Source: Halodesulfovibrio sp. MK-HDV
GTDB taxonomy: Bacteria > Desulfobacterota > Desulfovibrionia > Desulfovibrionales > Desulfovibrionaceae
Length of the DNA: 61,724 nucleotides
Direction of reading: 5' to 3'
Assembly (NCBI RefSeq): GCF_009914765.1
Contig: NZ_WYDS01000023.1
Span: forward strand, 1 to 61,724
This document shows positions 1 through 8,826 of this stretch, piece by piece. The notes below the pieces were generated by a model. It worked only from the letters and a program-made list of their open reading frames with translations, was not told where the DNA came from and did not search any database. Every line of letters starts with the position of its first letter. Within the stretch, counting starts at the first letter, position 1. The position numbers were made by a program, and so were the translations under genes.

Positions 1-1213
1 AGACTTTGTGCGCAATTTTATCTGCTGTTTCGAATGAGGTCTTGGTGGCTTTGTCTTGCACTAGCTCGATGCCGGTCATGATCCCGCGATTGCGGATTTC
101 GCCGACATGGTCGAGTTCGAGCATGGCTGCGAGCCTGTTTTGCAGATGGGCAATTTTAGGCTGAAGCTTTTCCATGACGTTGTTGGCTTCGAAATAGTCG
201 AGGTTTGCTATGGCTGCTGCACATGCGAGCGGGTTACCTGTGTATGTGTGACCATGGAAGAATGTTTTGAACTCTTCGTGCTTGCCGAGGAAGCCGTTGT
301 AGATAGCTTCTGACGCAACTGTTGCTGCTAAAGGCAGGTAACCGGCGCTGATACCTTTTGCGAGACAGATGATATCCGGCGTGATGGATTCTTGTTCACA
401 GGCGAACATGGTTCCGGTCTTGCCGAAGCCTACTGCGACTTCATCTGCAATGAGGATAATGTTGTGACGCGTGCAGAGATTGCGAACGTGGGTGAGGTAG
501 CCTGTGGGGTGCATAAGCTGTCCTGCTGCACCTTGAACCAGTGGTTCGATAACGAATGCTGCGGCAGTATTGCCGTGCTGTTCGATAACGTCTTCTACAT
601 GCTGGAAGCATTCGCGATCACAAGTGTCTTTTTCTTTGCCGAACGGACAACGGTAGCAGTATGGTGTGATGACTTTTTCACCTTGGAAAAGCATGTGCTT
701 GTAGGTTGCGTGGAATAAATCCATGCCGCCTACAGCAACAGAACCAATGGTGTCGCCGTGATAGGCGTTTTGCATGGAAATAAATTTGATGCGGTTTGGA
801 TCGCCTTTTTCTGCTTGCTGCTGGAACTGGAACGCGATCTTGAGCGCGACTTCAACGGCAGTGGAGCCACTGTCAGAGTAGAATACGCGGGTGAGTCCTT
901 CAGGTAGAATATCAACGAGGCGTTTTGCCAGTTCTGTTGCAGGAACGCTGGCAAGGCCGAGCATTGTTGTGTGGGCAATCTTCGTAAGCTGCTCCTGCAC
1001 GGCTTTGTCGATCTCCGGCACACAGTGACCGTGTACGTTTGTCCACAAAGAAGAAATACCGTCTAAGTAGCGGTTACCCTCTGTATCAATAACCCAGTTG
1101 TCTTTACCGCTTTCGATAATGAGCTGGTCTTGCTGCGTCCATTCTGCCATTTGAGTGAACGGGTGCCATACATTTGTGCGGTCGATATGTTGTAATTCTT
1201 GTGTAGTACTCAT
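1..1213 (-). CDS. bioA: Adenosylmethionine-8-amino-7-oxononanoate aminotransferase, C-terminus cut by window edge
   Basis: Transfers the amino group of S-adenosylmethionine to KAPA to give 7,8-diaminopelargonate, the step before dethiobiotin in biotin synthesis. The reading frame begins with ATG at 1213 (MSTTQELQHIDRTNVWHPF) and stays open to base 1, giving about 404 residues; the family is usually 420-460, so only the tail is missing. The N-terminal WHPFTQM stretch, the ISSLWTNVHGH segment and the PLP-lysine motif CLAKGISAGYLPL (forward about 340-380) are characteristic. It lies 9 bases downstream of bioB on the same strand, so the two form a bioBA operon. The function call is by family; the assignment is firm because gene neighbour bioB and birA agree. 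Confidence 0.93.
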   Translation of the reverse strand, partial: MSTTQELQHIDRTNVWHPFTQMAEWTQQDQLIIESGKDNWVIDTEGNRYLDGISSLWTNVHGHCVPEIDKAVQEQLTKIAHTTMLGLASVPATELAKRLVDILPEGLTRVFYSDSGSTAVEVALKIAFQFQQQAEKGDPNRIKFISMQNAYHGDTIGSVAVGGMDLFHATYKHMLFQGEKVITPYCYRCPFGKEKDTCDRECFQHVEDVIEQHGNTAAAFVIEPLVQGAAGQLMHPTGYLTHVRNLCTRHNIILIADEVAVGFGKTGTMFACEQESITPDIICLAKGISAGYLPLAATVASEAIYNGFLGKHEEFKTFFHGHTYTGNPLACAAAIANLDYFEANNVMEKLQPKIAHLQNRLAAMLELDHVGEIRNRGIMTGIELVQDKATKTSFETADKIAHKV

Positions 1214-1222
1214 GTGTGCTCC

Positions 1223-2203
1223 TTATAATACGCCCATGCTTGAAAGCATGTTGATGTCGTCTGCCATGTTACGTCCGCCAGTGGTCAGGTAGTTTCCGAT
1301 CATAAGACCGTTGGCACCTGCCATGGGGATCAGTGGTTGAAATTCGCCGAGTGTGTTCTCGCGTCCACCAGCAATTAGGATGTCTTGTGTCGGGAGAATG
1401 AATCGGTAGACAGCAATGGCACGCAGTGCTTCGGAAGGTGCAAGAAGCGGCTGGTTTTCGAGTCGTGTACCTTTGACCGGAGTCAGAAAATTCATGGGAA
1501 CAGATGGTACATTGAGATCGCGAAGGGTGCAGGCAAGCTCAACCCGTTGGTTGCGGTTTTCGCCGAGACCTAATATGCCGCCGGAGCAGACACGGAAACC
1601 GGCGTGAAGTGCATTCTGAACGGATGCAATATCATCGTCGTATTCGTGTGTGCTGCAAATAGCAGAAAAGTGTGAACGTGCAGTCTCGAGATTGTGATGG
1701 TAGCTGGAGAATCCAGCTTGGCGTAACCGTTCTGCCATGTCCGGTGAAAGCTGACCGAGCGAGCCACAGACCTTGATGCTGGTCTGAGTAGTAATGGCAA
1801 GTGCTGCCTCGCAAACGGTATCAAGTTCTTTGTCAGAAAGAGCCATGCCGCTTGTCACAATGCCGTATCTATGCGCGCCGCCCGCTTCCAGCTCTTTTGC
1901 GCGGGTAAGCAAAGCATTCGGGTCGATCAGTGGATAAATGGGCGCGCTCGTGTCATGGTATTTTGACTGTGCACAGAAGGAACAGTCCTCGCTGCATTTA
2001 CCTGATTTTGCGTTTACAATACCGCACGTGAATGCTGCACTTGTAGTAACAGTGGAGCGGATGCGTTGTGCACCTGCAAGCAGGTCAAGCGTTGCGCTTT
2101 CAGGCAGGGTTATCAGCATTTCAGCATCAGTGCGGCTGACGCCTTTTCCTGACTGGACAACCTCTTCGCACAGGGCGTACACAGTTGAAGCAGTAGTGGT
2201 CAT
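1223..2203 (-). CDS. bioB: Biotin synthase
   Basis: Radical-SAM enzyme that inserts sulfur into dethiobiotin to make biotin. 326 residues, normal length. The cluster-binding motif CxxxCxxC is at Cys70, Cys74 and Cys77 (GKCSEDCSFCAQ), followed by the family segment CGSLGQL and the late block NFLTPVKGT. The start is ATG at 2203, preceded by AGAGAA as a weak ribosome site. It is first in the operon with bioA. Its promoter is not obvious close to the start: the nearest good -35 (TTGACA) lies about 575 bases upstream, inside the BirA operator, with a repeat-rich leader in between. Confidence 0.96.
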   Translation of the reverse strand: MTTTASTVYALCEEVVQSGKGVSRTDAEMLITLPESATLDLLAGAQRIRSTVTTSAAFTCGIVNAKSGKCSEDCSFCAQSKYHDTSAPIYPLIDPNALLTRAKELEAGGAHRYGIVTSGMALSDKELDTVCEAALAITTQTSIKVCGSLGQLSPDMAERLRQAGFSSYHHNLETARSHFSAICSTHEYDDDIASVQNALHAGFRVCSGGILGLGENRNQRVELACTLRDLNVPSVPMNFLTPVKGTRLENQPLLAPSEALRAIAVYRFILPTQDILIAGGRENTLGEFQPLIPMAGANGLMIGNYLTTGGRNMADDINMLSSMGVL

Positions 2204-2261
2204 TATGATTTCTCTGAAATTTTTTTAGATGTGAAACGCATTTTTTGTTCGATAAGTGCTG

Positions 2262-2400
2262 TGTGCCTTCGGCAACTCTCCGAGGGGCAAGGGCTCTGCC
2301 TCCACAAGGGACTGGCATCCGTAGCACTCGTTCCTCGTGAACGGCTACTGGCGCAAGCACCCGCAAGGGGGACGCCCCCTTGACCGCGATTATGGGTGAG
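2262..2400. repeat. GC-rich dispersed intergenic repeat, copy A
   Basis: Non-coding GC-rich block between bioB and birA. Its core at 2357-2394 is found again at 61580-61617 with one mismatch in 38 bases, and a shorter shared part (GGGCAAGGGCTCTGCC) precedes it in both. The core contains a short inverted repeat CAAGGGGG/CCCCCTTG. Reading frames across it are low-complexity and not protein-like. The surrounding 2204-2821 has no supported gene. Confidence 0.7.
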
Positions 2401-2529
2401 GGGGGGGGAACCATTGCCGCAAGCTCAGAAGGTAAGTTGTTTTTTGTAAAGACCAATGGTGCGTTTGGTTACGTTTGTTTTTACGGCATGCGGCGAAGGT
2501 CGAGATTAAAGTTTAAGACGAGTTGGACT

Positions 2530-2712
2530 CGTTAGTAAAAGTTTTTTAAGGCCTTTGACCGTTAACGAGTCTTCGAGTTTTACGGACGAAGAGAGTGTAA
2601 CGGGTCTGGGGGAAACTTTTTACAAAGCTTTAGCCGTTCTTGAAGAATGAAAGATTACGGATAAAGACAGTGAAACAAGTTTCAGCCCAGCCGCCGGAGG
2701 CATATCTTGAGA
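2530..2712. repeat. Degenerate GC-rich dispersed repeat, copy C
   Basis: The phrase GGGTCTGGGGGAAACTTTTTAC and, about 95 bases on, CAGCCGCCGGAGGC keep the order seen in the better preserved copy at 20868-20970 (GGGTCTGGGGGAGAACCC and CCAGCCGTCGGAG). The rest has decayed to A+T. It looks like an old copy of the same family as the other GC-rich repeats in the window. Confidence 0.5.
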
Positions 2713-2775
2713 GAACCTGATGCGGACACATCTTGTGTCGTATTTGTACTGTCGGATTATCTGAGAGTGATGCTA

Positions 2776-2809
2776 TTGTCAACTTTGAGTGGAAGTGTAA
2801 GGTTTACAA
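2776..2809. promoter_or_regulatory. BirA-type biotin operator
   Basis: TTGTCAACT, 16 bases, GGTTTACAA: half-sites and spacing match the enterobacterial bio operator (TTGTAAACC-N16-GGTTTACAA). It ends 12 bases before birA, so it should make birA self-controlled. On the minus strand its left half contains TTGACA, followed after 15 bases by GATAAT, a possible promoter for the distant bioBA operon. Seen directly; binding is inferred. Confidence 0.75.
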
Positions 2810-2821
2810 TTAGAGGTAGAA

Positions 2822-3808
2822 ATGGCTTCAAAAGGTGATGCGGTTCGTGAAAAGCTTCTGGAATTGTTACAGAAAAATACAGAAGGCTATACATCTGGAG
2901 AAGATGTAAGCCGGATGTTCTCAATTTCGCGTGCTGCGGTGTCAAAGCATGTTGGAGTGCTGCGTGCTCAGGGACACGAGATTGAAGCTGTTACCCGCAA
3001 GGGGTACCGTCTGTTGCACAAAGCAGAGTTGCTCACGGAAGATATTGTACAGCAGGGATTGAAAACAAAGATTTTTGGTCAGCGTGGCGTTCATTATCTG
3101 CCGAGCGTTGGATCTACCAATATTGAGGCAATGCAGCTTGCATTTACTGATGCACCGGAAGGCACCGTTGTTGTAGCTGATGAGCAGACAGGGGGACGTG
3201 GGCGACAAGGACGCACGTGGCATTCTCCGCTTGGCTGCGGGTTGTATGTCTCGGTAGTTTTGCGACCTGACATTGCCCCGAATGAGGCGCCAATCATTAC
3301 GTTGTTAACCAACGTGGCTGCTGCAGAAGCCGTTTACGAACTGGTTGGGATTTTACCTGTTTGCAAATGGCCGAATGATGTTCTTATTGAAGGTTGCAAG
3401 ATTGCAGGTAACCTTACTGAGATTTTTCTTTCCGGCGATGCTGTCGGACATATTGTGTCCGGTGTTGGAATCAATGTACGTCCGTTACCGAAGAAATTGG
3501 TGCCGGATCTTCGCACCGCTCCGTGCTCTCTTGAAGGGGTTGCTGGCAAAAGCATTTCTCGTGTGGAACTTCTTCAGGCGTATTTAGTTCGATATGAGCA
3601 TTGGTATATGCTTGTGAAAGAGCAGGGCTTTGCTCCGCTCCTAACTCGCTGGAAAGAGCTTACTGATGTTGTTGGTAAAGAGCTTACAGTGCAGGTGCGT
3701 GGAGAAACAATTAAAGGCACCGTGACCGATGTTTCTACTGACGGTATGTTGCTTTTGCGCAGTAAAAACGGTGTTGAACATCGTTTGTTTTCTGGCGATA
3801 TTTTGTAA
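2822..3808 (+). CDS. birA: Bifunctional biotin ligase / biotin operon repressor BirA
   Basis: Activates biotin with ATP and attaches it to the biotin carboxyl carrier protein; the N-terminal domain makes it also a repressor. 328 residues. A winged HTH spans about residues 8-65 (SGEDVSRMFSISRAAVSKHV), the ATP/biotin loop GRGRQGR is at 125-131, and KWPNDV at 182-187. The C-terminal SH3-like domain follows. Start ATG 2822 has a GAGGTAGA site. It points away from bioB. The BirA-type operator immediately upstream suggests autoregulation, unlike E. coli where birA is outside the bio operator. Confidence 0.95.
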   Translation: MASKGDAVREKLLELLQKNTEGYTSGEDVSRMFSISRAAVSKHVGVLRAQGHEIEAVTRKGYRLLHKAELLTEDIVQQGLKTKIFGQRGVHYLPSVGSTNIEAMQLAFTDAPEGTVVVADEQTGGRGRQGRTWHSPLGCGLYVSVVLRPDIAPNEAPIITLLTNVAAAEAVYELVGILPVCKWPNDVLIEGCKIAGNLTEIFLSGDAVGHIVSGVGINVRPLPKKLVPDLRTAPCSLEGVAGKSISRVELLQAYLVRYEHWYMLVKEQGFAPLLTRWKELTDVVGKELTVQVRGETIKGTVTDVSTDGMLLLRSKNGVEHRLFSGDIL

Positions 3809-4204
3809 TTTTCTTCTTGATGTCAGCCTTTGATCGTAGGCTTGTCGTTTTCTCTGAGGACAGTGTTTTAATGTCCAAAGAGAGGGCGCACCGTTTGGCA
3901 GTTGCGTTTATTTTTGTCCGAGCGGTAAATTCTTAATTACAAAAAAAACGGCTGTAGATTTAGTTCCTTTTTGTCCGGCAAGGCGCTGACTGTCCTATTT
4001 CCTATTCAGTTTCTCCAAAAATATCATATGAAGAATTCGCACCTCCTTATCTAGTGTAGCGTTGAAGAACGCTGCAAGAATTTGAAGACAGTTGGGTATA
4101 AATGTGTCCCTACGTATAAAGTAGTATTTGCATTTTCTTGGCTGTACTTTTTCCCCATCCGTATTACTCTTTGCTCTTCAACACTTTCACTTGGTAATAA
4201 ATTA
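3809..4204. other. Gene-free spacer between birA and the MATE gene
   Basis: 396 bases with no supported gene. It contains short imperfect inverted repeats (AGGACAGTGTTTTAATGTCC at 3857-3876 region; AGCGTTGAAGAACGCT near 4059-4074) but no T-run terminator. A frame open from 4082 continues into the MATE gene, but its 41 residues do not look like the family N-terminus. Confidence 0.5.
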
Positions 4205-5596
4205 ATGAGTAACTCAGAGAAGATACCAGACCCGACATCATATAGATCTATATGGAATCTTGCGTGGCCGCAGATTCTTATGATGATGTTCCATTTTTTA
4301 ATCGGCTTTGTCGATGTTTGGGTAGCCGGGCAGATAGATTCAAATGTTCAGGCGGCTCTCGGGATGATCTCCCAGACCTCTATGTTCTTCTTTGTCATAG
4401 CTATAGCCATTGGTAATGGCTGTGTTGCTGCCATTGGCCAGTCCATAGGGGCAGGTTTACATAAAAGGGCTGCACGGTATGTTGGATTAGTTGTGTTGCT
4501 TGGGTTGACTTGTGGTCTGTGTGTTTCTGGCTTGGGCTTAATTTTCCGCGATGCCTTTTTGGGAATACTGCAGACTCCTGAAGAGATTTATCCCATCGCA
4601 ATGTATTTTCTAAAAATTTATTTAGTGCTCCTGCCTGTGTACTATGTGTTTGTTATTACAAACTCTATATTTCGGGCAAAGATGCTGGTCTTTATCCCAA
4701 TGCGGGCAATCATCATTGTTGCATTGGTGAATACTATTGCTGACTTGGGGTTCGGACTTGGCTGGTTCGGCTTCCCAGAGTTTGGTTACCAAGGGGTAGC
4801 ATGGGCAACTCTGCTTTCTGTTACTGGTGGTACAATTTATAACTTTAGTGTGCTTGTTAAACGAAAAATTCTTGTCAGACGCTCTTTCGCCCCGATGCGT
4901 TGGGTTCGCCGTGCGTTGCCTTATCTGGTAAAAGTAGCGGCTCCAGCTGGCGGGACTCAGGCTCTGTGGCACACAGGGTACATAGTGCTTTTCGCCATTG
5001 TTGCTTCGTTGCCGTACGACGCGGTTGACGCGCTTGCGGGACTTGCCGCGGGGATGCGTATCGAATCCCTTTTATTCCTGCCTGCGTTTGCGTTTAACAT
5101 GACTGCAAGCATTCTTATCGGGCATTCACTGGGTGCCGGAAACAAGGCCGAGGCGAAACGCGTCGGGTTGCGTATTTTGGGTACCGCATGTGGGCTTATG
5201 TCCATAATCGCCATCATATTCTGGCCATTTATTGACCCTATGGCAAAATTTCTTGCACCTGAAGCCGATGTCACCATACAGGCGGCCGTGTATTTGAAAT
5301 ACAACATTATTTCTATTCCGTTCACTGTTGCCAGTATGACACTTGGCGGTATTATGACTGGTGCAGGTGCGACGATATACAATTTCTGGATTTATAGCAG
5401 TGCTTCGTGGCTGGTTCGGTTACCCGTGGCGTATATCCTCGGTCATCTGATTTTAAAAGATGCAGAGGGTGTTTACATTGCCATGCTCGTTTCACAGGTA
5501 TTCCAGTCCACAACAATGTTTTATATATTTATGCGTCGCGACTGGTATCGCTTCAGCATGATTAAACGCAAAAATGCGACCGCTCCGGCTGCGTAG
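4205..5596 (+). CDS. MATE family efflux transporter
   Basis: Predicted inner-membrane multidrug/cation antiporter of the MOP superfamily. From ATG 4205 (MSNSEKIPDPTSYRS) the protein is 463 residues with about 12 membrane helices arranged as two similar halves, as usual. Family signs are the early LAWPQILMMMFHFLIGFVDVWVAGQ segment and the mid-protein ALAGLAAGMRIESLLFLPAFAFN. A frame open from 4082 would add 41 residues, but these are not typical and the shorter start fits the family. Ribosome site is weak (GGTAAT). The stop is 8 bases from the DUF2156 gene, so both are probably co-transcribed. Substrate cannot be told. Confidence 0.9.
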   Translation: MSNSEKIPDPTSYRSIWNLAWPQILMMMFHFLIGFVDVWVAGQIDSNVQAALGMISQTSMFFFVIAIAIGNGCVAAIGQSIGAGLHKRAARYVGLVVLLGLTCGLCVSGLGLIFRDAFLGILQTPEEIYPIAMYFLKIYLVLLPVYYVFVITNSIFRAKMLVFIPMRAIIIVALVNTIADLGFGLGWFGFPEFGYQGVAWATLLSVTGGTIYNFSVLVKRKILVRRSFAPMRWVRRALPYLVKVAAPAGGTQALWHTGYIVLFAIVASLPYDAVDALAGLAAGMRIESLLFLPAFAFNMTASILIGHSLGAGNKAEAKRVGLRILGTACGLMSIIAIIFWPFIDPMAKFLAPEADVTIQAAVYLKYNIISIPFTVASMTLGGIMTGAGATIYNFWIYSSASWLVRLPVAYILGHLILKDAEGVYIAMLVSQVFQSTTMFYIFMRRDWYRFSMIKRKNATAPAA

Positions 5597-5604
5597 GAGT
5601 CTTC

Positions 5605-6510
5605 ATGAAAGAACTTGTTTTTGAACCGATTACTTTTGAACGTAAAGATGAATACATGGAGCGTTTGGCTCGAAGCAACACCAAGTCATCCGACTTCAGT
5701 TTTACAAATATTTGGGGCTGGGCAGACGAGTACGGCCTTGAATGGGCGTGGACAGATAATTTAGTTTGGATTCGTCAGTCTACTACCGGTGATTCAGAGA
5801 TTCCCGTTGTTCGTCACTGGGCGCCAATTGGTAACTGGGATAACGTGAACTGGGCGGATTGTCCGTATATGAAGCAAGCCCGCACGTTCCATCGTGTACC
5901 GGAGCGTCTGCTTGCAATCTGGAATGAAAAGCTTGGCGGTCGCGTCACTTCTCAAGAAGATCGTGGACAGTGGGATTACATTTATGACGTCGAAGAGCTT
6001 GGTGAGCTGCGTGGTAAGAAATTCCATAAAAAGAAGAACCTCGTAAACCAGTTTAAGAAGCTTTATACCTACACATATGAGCCAATGACCGCTGACTGCG
6101 TTGAAGCCGTGCTTGAAATGCAGGAAGAGTGGTGCATGTGGCGCGAATGTGAAGACTCTCAGTCTCTTCTTGCTGAAAACGACGCAATCCGCCGCGTACT
6201 GGAACAGTGGGACGAAATACCATCTCTTATTGGTGGTTCTATTCAAGTGGAAGGCAAAGTTATTGCTTATACGGTAGCAGAAGCTATCAACGACGAGACC
6301 GTTGTTATCCATTTTGAAAAAGGTCAAACTGACTACAAAGGTATTTATCAGGCCATCAACAATTTCTTCCTGACTGACGGTGGTTCCCGATTTACCTATG
6401 TAAACCGCGAGCAGGACTTAGCAGACGAAGGGTTGCGTAAAGCGAAGATGAGCTACAACCCAACCGATTTTGTGAAGAAGTTTGTGGTTGAATTAGCAGA
6501 AGAAAAGTAA
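5605..6510 (+). CDS. DUF2156 (LPG synthase C-terminal-like) protein
   Basis: 301 residues resembling the DUF2156 family, which has the GNAT-like fold of the C-terminal domain of phosphatidylglycerol lysyltransferase. Visible family features are the N-terminal FEPITFERKDEYMERL, SDFSFTNIWGWA at about 29-40, a HKKKNLVNQFKK basic stretch near 141-152, and the end segment YVNREQDLADEGLRKAK. No membrane helices are seen, so this is the soluble stand-alone form. Start ATG 5605 has GGAGT in front. It follows the MATE gene by 8 bases. A role in aminoacyl or acyl transfer is only suggested by the fold. Confidence 0.85.
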   Translation: MKELVFEPITFERKDEYMERLARSNTKSSDFSFTNIWGWADEYGLEWAWTDNLVWIRQSTTGDSEIPVVRHWAPIGNWDNVNWADCPYMKQARTFHRVPERLLAIWNEKLGGRVTSQEDRGQWDYIYDVEELGELRGKKFHKKKNLVNQFKKLYTYTYEPMTADCVEAVLEMQEEWCMWRECEDSQSLLAENDAIRRVLEQWDEIPSLIGGSIQVEGKVIAYTVAEAINDETVVIHFEKGQTDYKGIYQAINNFFLTDGGSRFTYVNREQDLADEGLRKAKMSYNPTDFVKKFVVELAEEK

Positions 6511-6563
6511 AATTTCATGAGCTGAAAACAGCCGGTTATTTTTTCATTTACTATAGAATGTAT

Positions 6564-6619
6564 GAAAAACGTCAGATTCGGAGCATGCAGTGGCTGTATG
6601 TGCGGGTTTGACGTTTTCC
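6564..6619 (+). other. Long stem-loop upstream of the NifU-like gene
   Basis: GAAAAACGTCA at 6564-6574 pairs with TGACGTTTTCC at 6609-6619, enclosing an inner hairpin GCATGCAG/TGTATGTGC (6583-6603). No T-run follows, so it is not an ordinary terminator. It lies about 100 bases before the NifU-like start and may be an RNA leader or a processed end of the DUF2156 transcript. Confidence 0.4.
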
Positions 6620-6722
6620 TCGTAACAGCGCAAAGTGCAGGGCTATCTTTGTCTACGTTTGACACCGTTTTTTAACGGAGATAGAAGTGCCACACATCAT
6701 ATACAGACCTGTGAGGAATAAC

Positions 6723-6956
6723 ATGACTCTTAATGAAAAAGTTGAAGCAGCGTTGGATAAAGTTCGCCCTTACCTTCAGAATGACGGTGGCGACGTTGAA
6801 CTGGTAGATATTTCTGAACGCGGCATTGTAACTGTACGCCTTACCGGCGCTTGCAAGGGCTGCCCGATGTCCCAGATGACCCTGCGAAATACTGTAGAGC
6901 GTTTTGTTCTGAAAGCAGTGCCTGAAGTTAAGGCTGTTGAGCCAGCTGAAGACTAA
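6723..6956 (+). CDS. NifU-like C-terminal domain Fe-S scaffold protein
   Basis: 77 residues consisting only of the NifU C-terminal (Nfu) domain, which carries a [4Fe-4S] cluster for delivery to client proteins. The core is DKVRPYLQNDGGDVELVDI and the cluster motif CxxC is in GACKGCPMSQMTL. The start chosen is ATG 6723, 6 bases after GAGGA; an upstream ATG at 6687 in the same frame would add twelve non-family residues (MPHIIYRPVRNN) and lacks a site. It stands alone between DUF2156 and gltX. Confidence 0.92.
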   Translation: MTLNEKVEAALDKVRPYLQNDGGDVELVDISERGIVTVRLTGACKGCPMSQMTLRNTVERFVLKAVPEVKAVEPAED

Positions 6957-7282
6957 AAAATTGATGGCAACTCCGCATCTTGCGGCGTTTCGTTGAAAAA
7001 GAAAGATTTTCACAGAGGTCTAACTCAGGTTTGATCTTGATTTTTTCTCATGCCGTTACACTTTTTTATCCGTAAAGCTTGAAGAGTTGTTAGCGGCAAA
7101 AGGTTGCACTGCGCGGGTTTGAATCAATCTGCGCGGCAGGAATGTTATTAGCAAATAAGTAGTAATCTAGGCGCATATATTTTTGCCTCAGGGCATCGCC
7201 TTATTAGGCGAGGATTGTTTATCTGTTTTGGACAATCACAGTTGGATGCGTCCGGTTTTTTATATTTTTAGGAGATAGTTAC
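6957..7282. other. Spacer before gltX
   Basis: 326 bases with no gene. Contains a small hairpin CGCC-TTATTA-GGCG at 7197-7210 and a direct repeat TGCGCGG near 7110-7136. An AGGAGAT ribosome site lies at 7270-7276 for gltX. No known riboswitch class is recognised. Confidence 0.4.
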
Positions 7283-8674
7283 ATGACTAAAGTAGTCACC
7301 CGTTTTGCTCCGTCCCCGACCGGGCATTTACACATCGGTGGTGCACGCACCGCTATTTTCAGTTGGTTGCTTGCTCGCCACAATGGCGGCGAATTTGTTC
7401 TGCGTATTGAAGATACTGACAAAGAACGTTCTGAACAGCAGTACACAGACGCAATTCTTGCTTCTATGGAATGGCTTGGTCTTAGCTGGGATGCAGAACC
7501 TGTATACCAGAGCCAGCGCGATGATCTGTACAACAAGTACATTGATCAGCTGCTTGCAGAAGGCAAAGCGTACTACTGTGACTGTACTTCTGAAGAAGTA
7601 GAAGCAATGCGTGAAGAAGCCCGTGCTAATGGCAAAAAGCCTAAGTACAACGGCAAATGTCGTGAGCTTGGTCTGGAGAAAGCAGAAGGCCGTGTAGTGC
7701 GTTTTAAAGCACCGCTTACTGGTCGTACTGTTTGGAAAGACCTTGTTAAAGGCAGCATTGCTTTTGACAACGAAGAGCTCGATGACATGATCATCCGCCG
7801 TAGCGATGGTTCTCCTACGTACAACCTTGCTGTTGTTGTAGATGACCATTCACAGGAAGTTTCTCATGTGCTTCGCGGTGATGACCATGTGAACAACACT
7901 CCTAAACAGATTATGGTTTATAATGCACTGGGCTGGGATCTTCCTGAATTCGGTCATGTTCCAATGATTCTTGGTTCTGATCGTAAAAAGCTTTCCAAAC
8001 GTCATGGCGCAAAATCCGTTATGGAATACGAAAAAATGGGTCTGCTTCCGCAGGCGCTGGTTAACTACCTCGTACGTCTTGGCTGGTCTCACGGTGATCA
8101 GGAAATTTTCGCTCTGGACGAACTCATCGAAAAATTCTCAGCTGACAATCTTTCTTCTTCCGCTGCCGGTTTTGATTCAGACAAACTTCTCTGGCTCAAC
8201 TCTCAGTACATGAAAGAATCTACTGACGCTGAACTTGCAGCACTGGTTGCACCGTTCGTAAAAGAAGCCGGTTTTGAGGTTTCCATTGAAACATTAACTT
8301 CAATGGCTCCTCTTTTTAAAGATCGTGCAAAAGATCTTGTTAGTCTTGTAGACGCAATGTGTTTCATGCTTCTTTCTGATTCCGAATACGTGTTTGAAGA
8401 AAAAGCAGTAACCAAAGCGTTAACTGAAGAAGGCAAACAGCATCTTGCAAATATGCGTGAACAGTTTGCAGCACTTGAAGCTTTCACTAAAGATACTACC
8501 CACGATGTTATGGGTAACTATGTATCTGATAATGGCCTCAAGTTTAAAGCTGTTGGCCCTCCATTACGTGTGGCACTTGTTGGTGCGATGGGTGGTCCTA
8601 ACCTCCCTGACGTTATGGAGATCATCGGTAAAGAGCGTACCCTTGCTCGTATTGACCGTGCTCTTCAGCAGTAA
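7283..8674 (+). CDS. gltX: Glutamate--tRNA ligase
   Basis: Charges tRNA-Glu with glutamate; class I synthetase. 463 residues, normal length. The HIGH-type motif HLHIGG is at residues 15-20 just after RFAPSPTG, and the KMSKS-type motif KLSKR is at about 236-240 (GSDRKKLSKRHG). The C-terminal alpha-helical anticodon-binding domain ends in ARIDRALQQ. Strong AGGAG site 7 bases before ATG 7283; followed by a clear intrinsic terminator, so it is probably a single-gene unit. Confidence 0.97.
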   Translation: MTKVVTRFAPSPTGHLHIGGARTAIFSWLLARHNGGEFVLRIEDTDKERSEQQYTDAILASMEWLGLSWDAEPVYQSQRDDLYNKYIDQLLAEGKAYYCDCTSEEVEAMREEARANGKKPKYNGKCRELGLEKAEGRVVRFKAPLTGRTVWKDLVKGSIAFDNEELDDMIIRRSDGSPTYNLAVVVDDHSQEVSHVLRGDDHVNNTPKQIMVYNALGWDLPEFGHVPMILGSDRKKLSKRHGAKSVMEYEKMGLLPQALVNYLVRLGWSHGDQEIFALDELIEKFSADNLSSSAAGFDSDKLLWLNSQYMKESTDAELAALVAPFVKEAGFEVSIETLTSMAPLFKDRAKDLVSLVDAMCFMLLSDSEYVFEEKAVTKALTEEGKQHLANMREQFAALEAFTKDTTHDVMGNYVSDNGLKFKAVGPPLRVALVGAMGGPNLPDVMEIIGKERTLARIDRALQQ

Positions 8675-8697
8675 GATTTTTATTATTGTCATTCAGA

Positions 8698-8727
8698 AAG
8701 CCGCTACAAACGTAGCGGCTTTTTTTG
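8698..8727 (+). terminator. Intrinsic terminator of gltX
   Basis: AAGCCGCTAC-AAAC-GTAGCGGCTT followed by a run of seven T; starts 24 bases after the gltX stop. Confidence 0.92.
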
Positions 8728-8751
8728 TAGTTACCAGTTGGAGCTTAAGGA

Positions 8752-8826
8752 TTGAATTTTACAAGTTGAATTTTGACAGTTGAATTTCAAGAGCAGAATT
8801 TCATGATTGAATCTCATGGGTTGAGT
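8752..8826. repeat. Five-unit 14-base imperfect tandem repeat
   Basis: Units at 8752, 8766, 8780, 8794 (13 bases) and 8807, each beginning TTGAATTT or a variant (TTGAATTTTACAAG, TTGAATTTTGACAG, TTGAATTTCAAGAG, CAGAATTTCATGA, TTGAATCTCATGGG), with a truncated TTGAGT after. It lies between the gltX terminator and the sigma-54 region. No coding frame uses it. Confidence 0.7.

Noticed and set aside
2127-2456. 109-codon frame on the minus strand
   Set aside because: Overlaps bioB and the GC-rich repeat; Pro/Arg-rich low-complexity product.
4040-4056. CACCTCCTTA, like the end of 16S rRNA
   Set aside because: Too short and no other rRNA sequence around.
4082-4204. 41-residue N-terminal extension of the MATE protein
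   Set aside because: Not typical of the family; no ribosome site at 4082; ATG 4205 gives a normal length.
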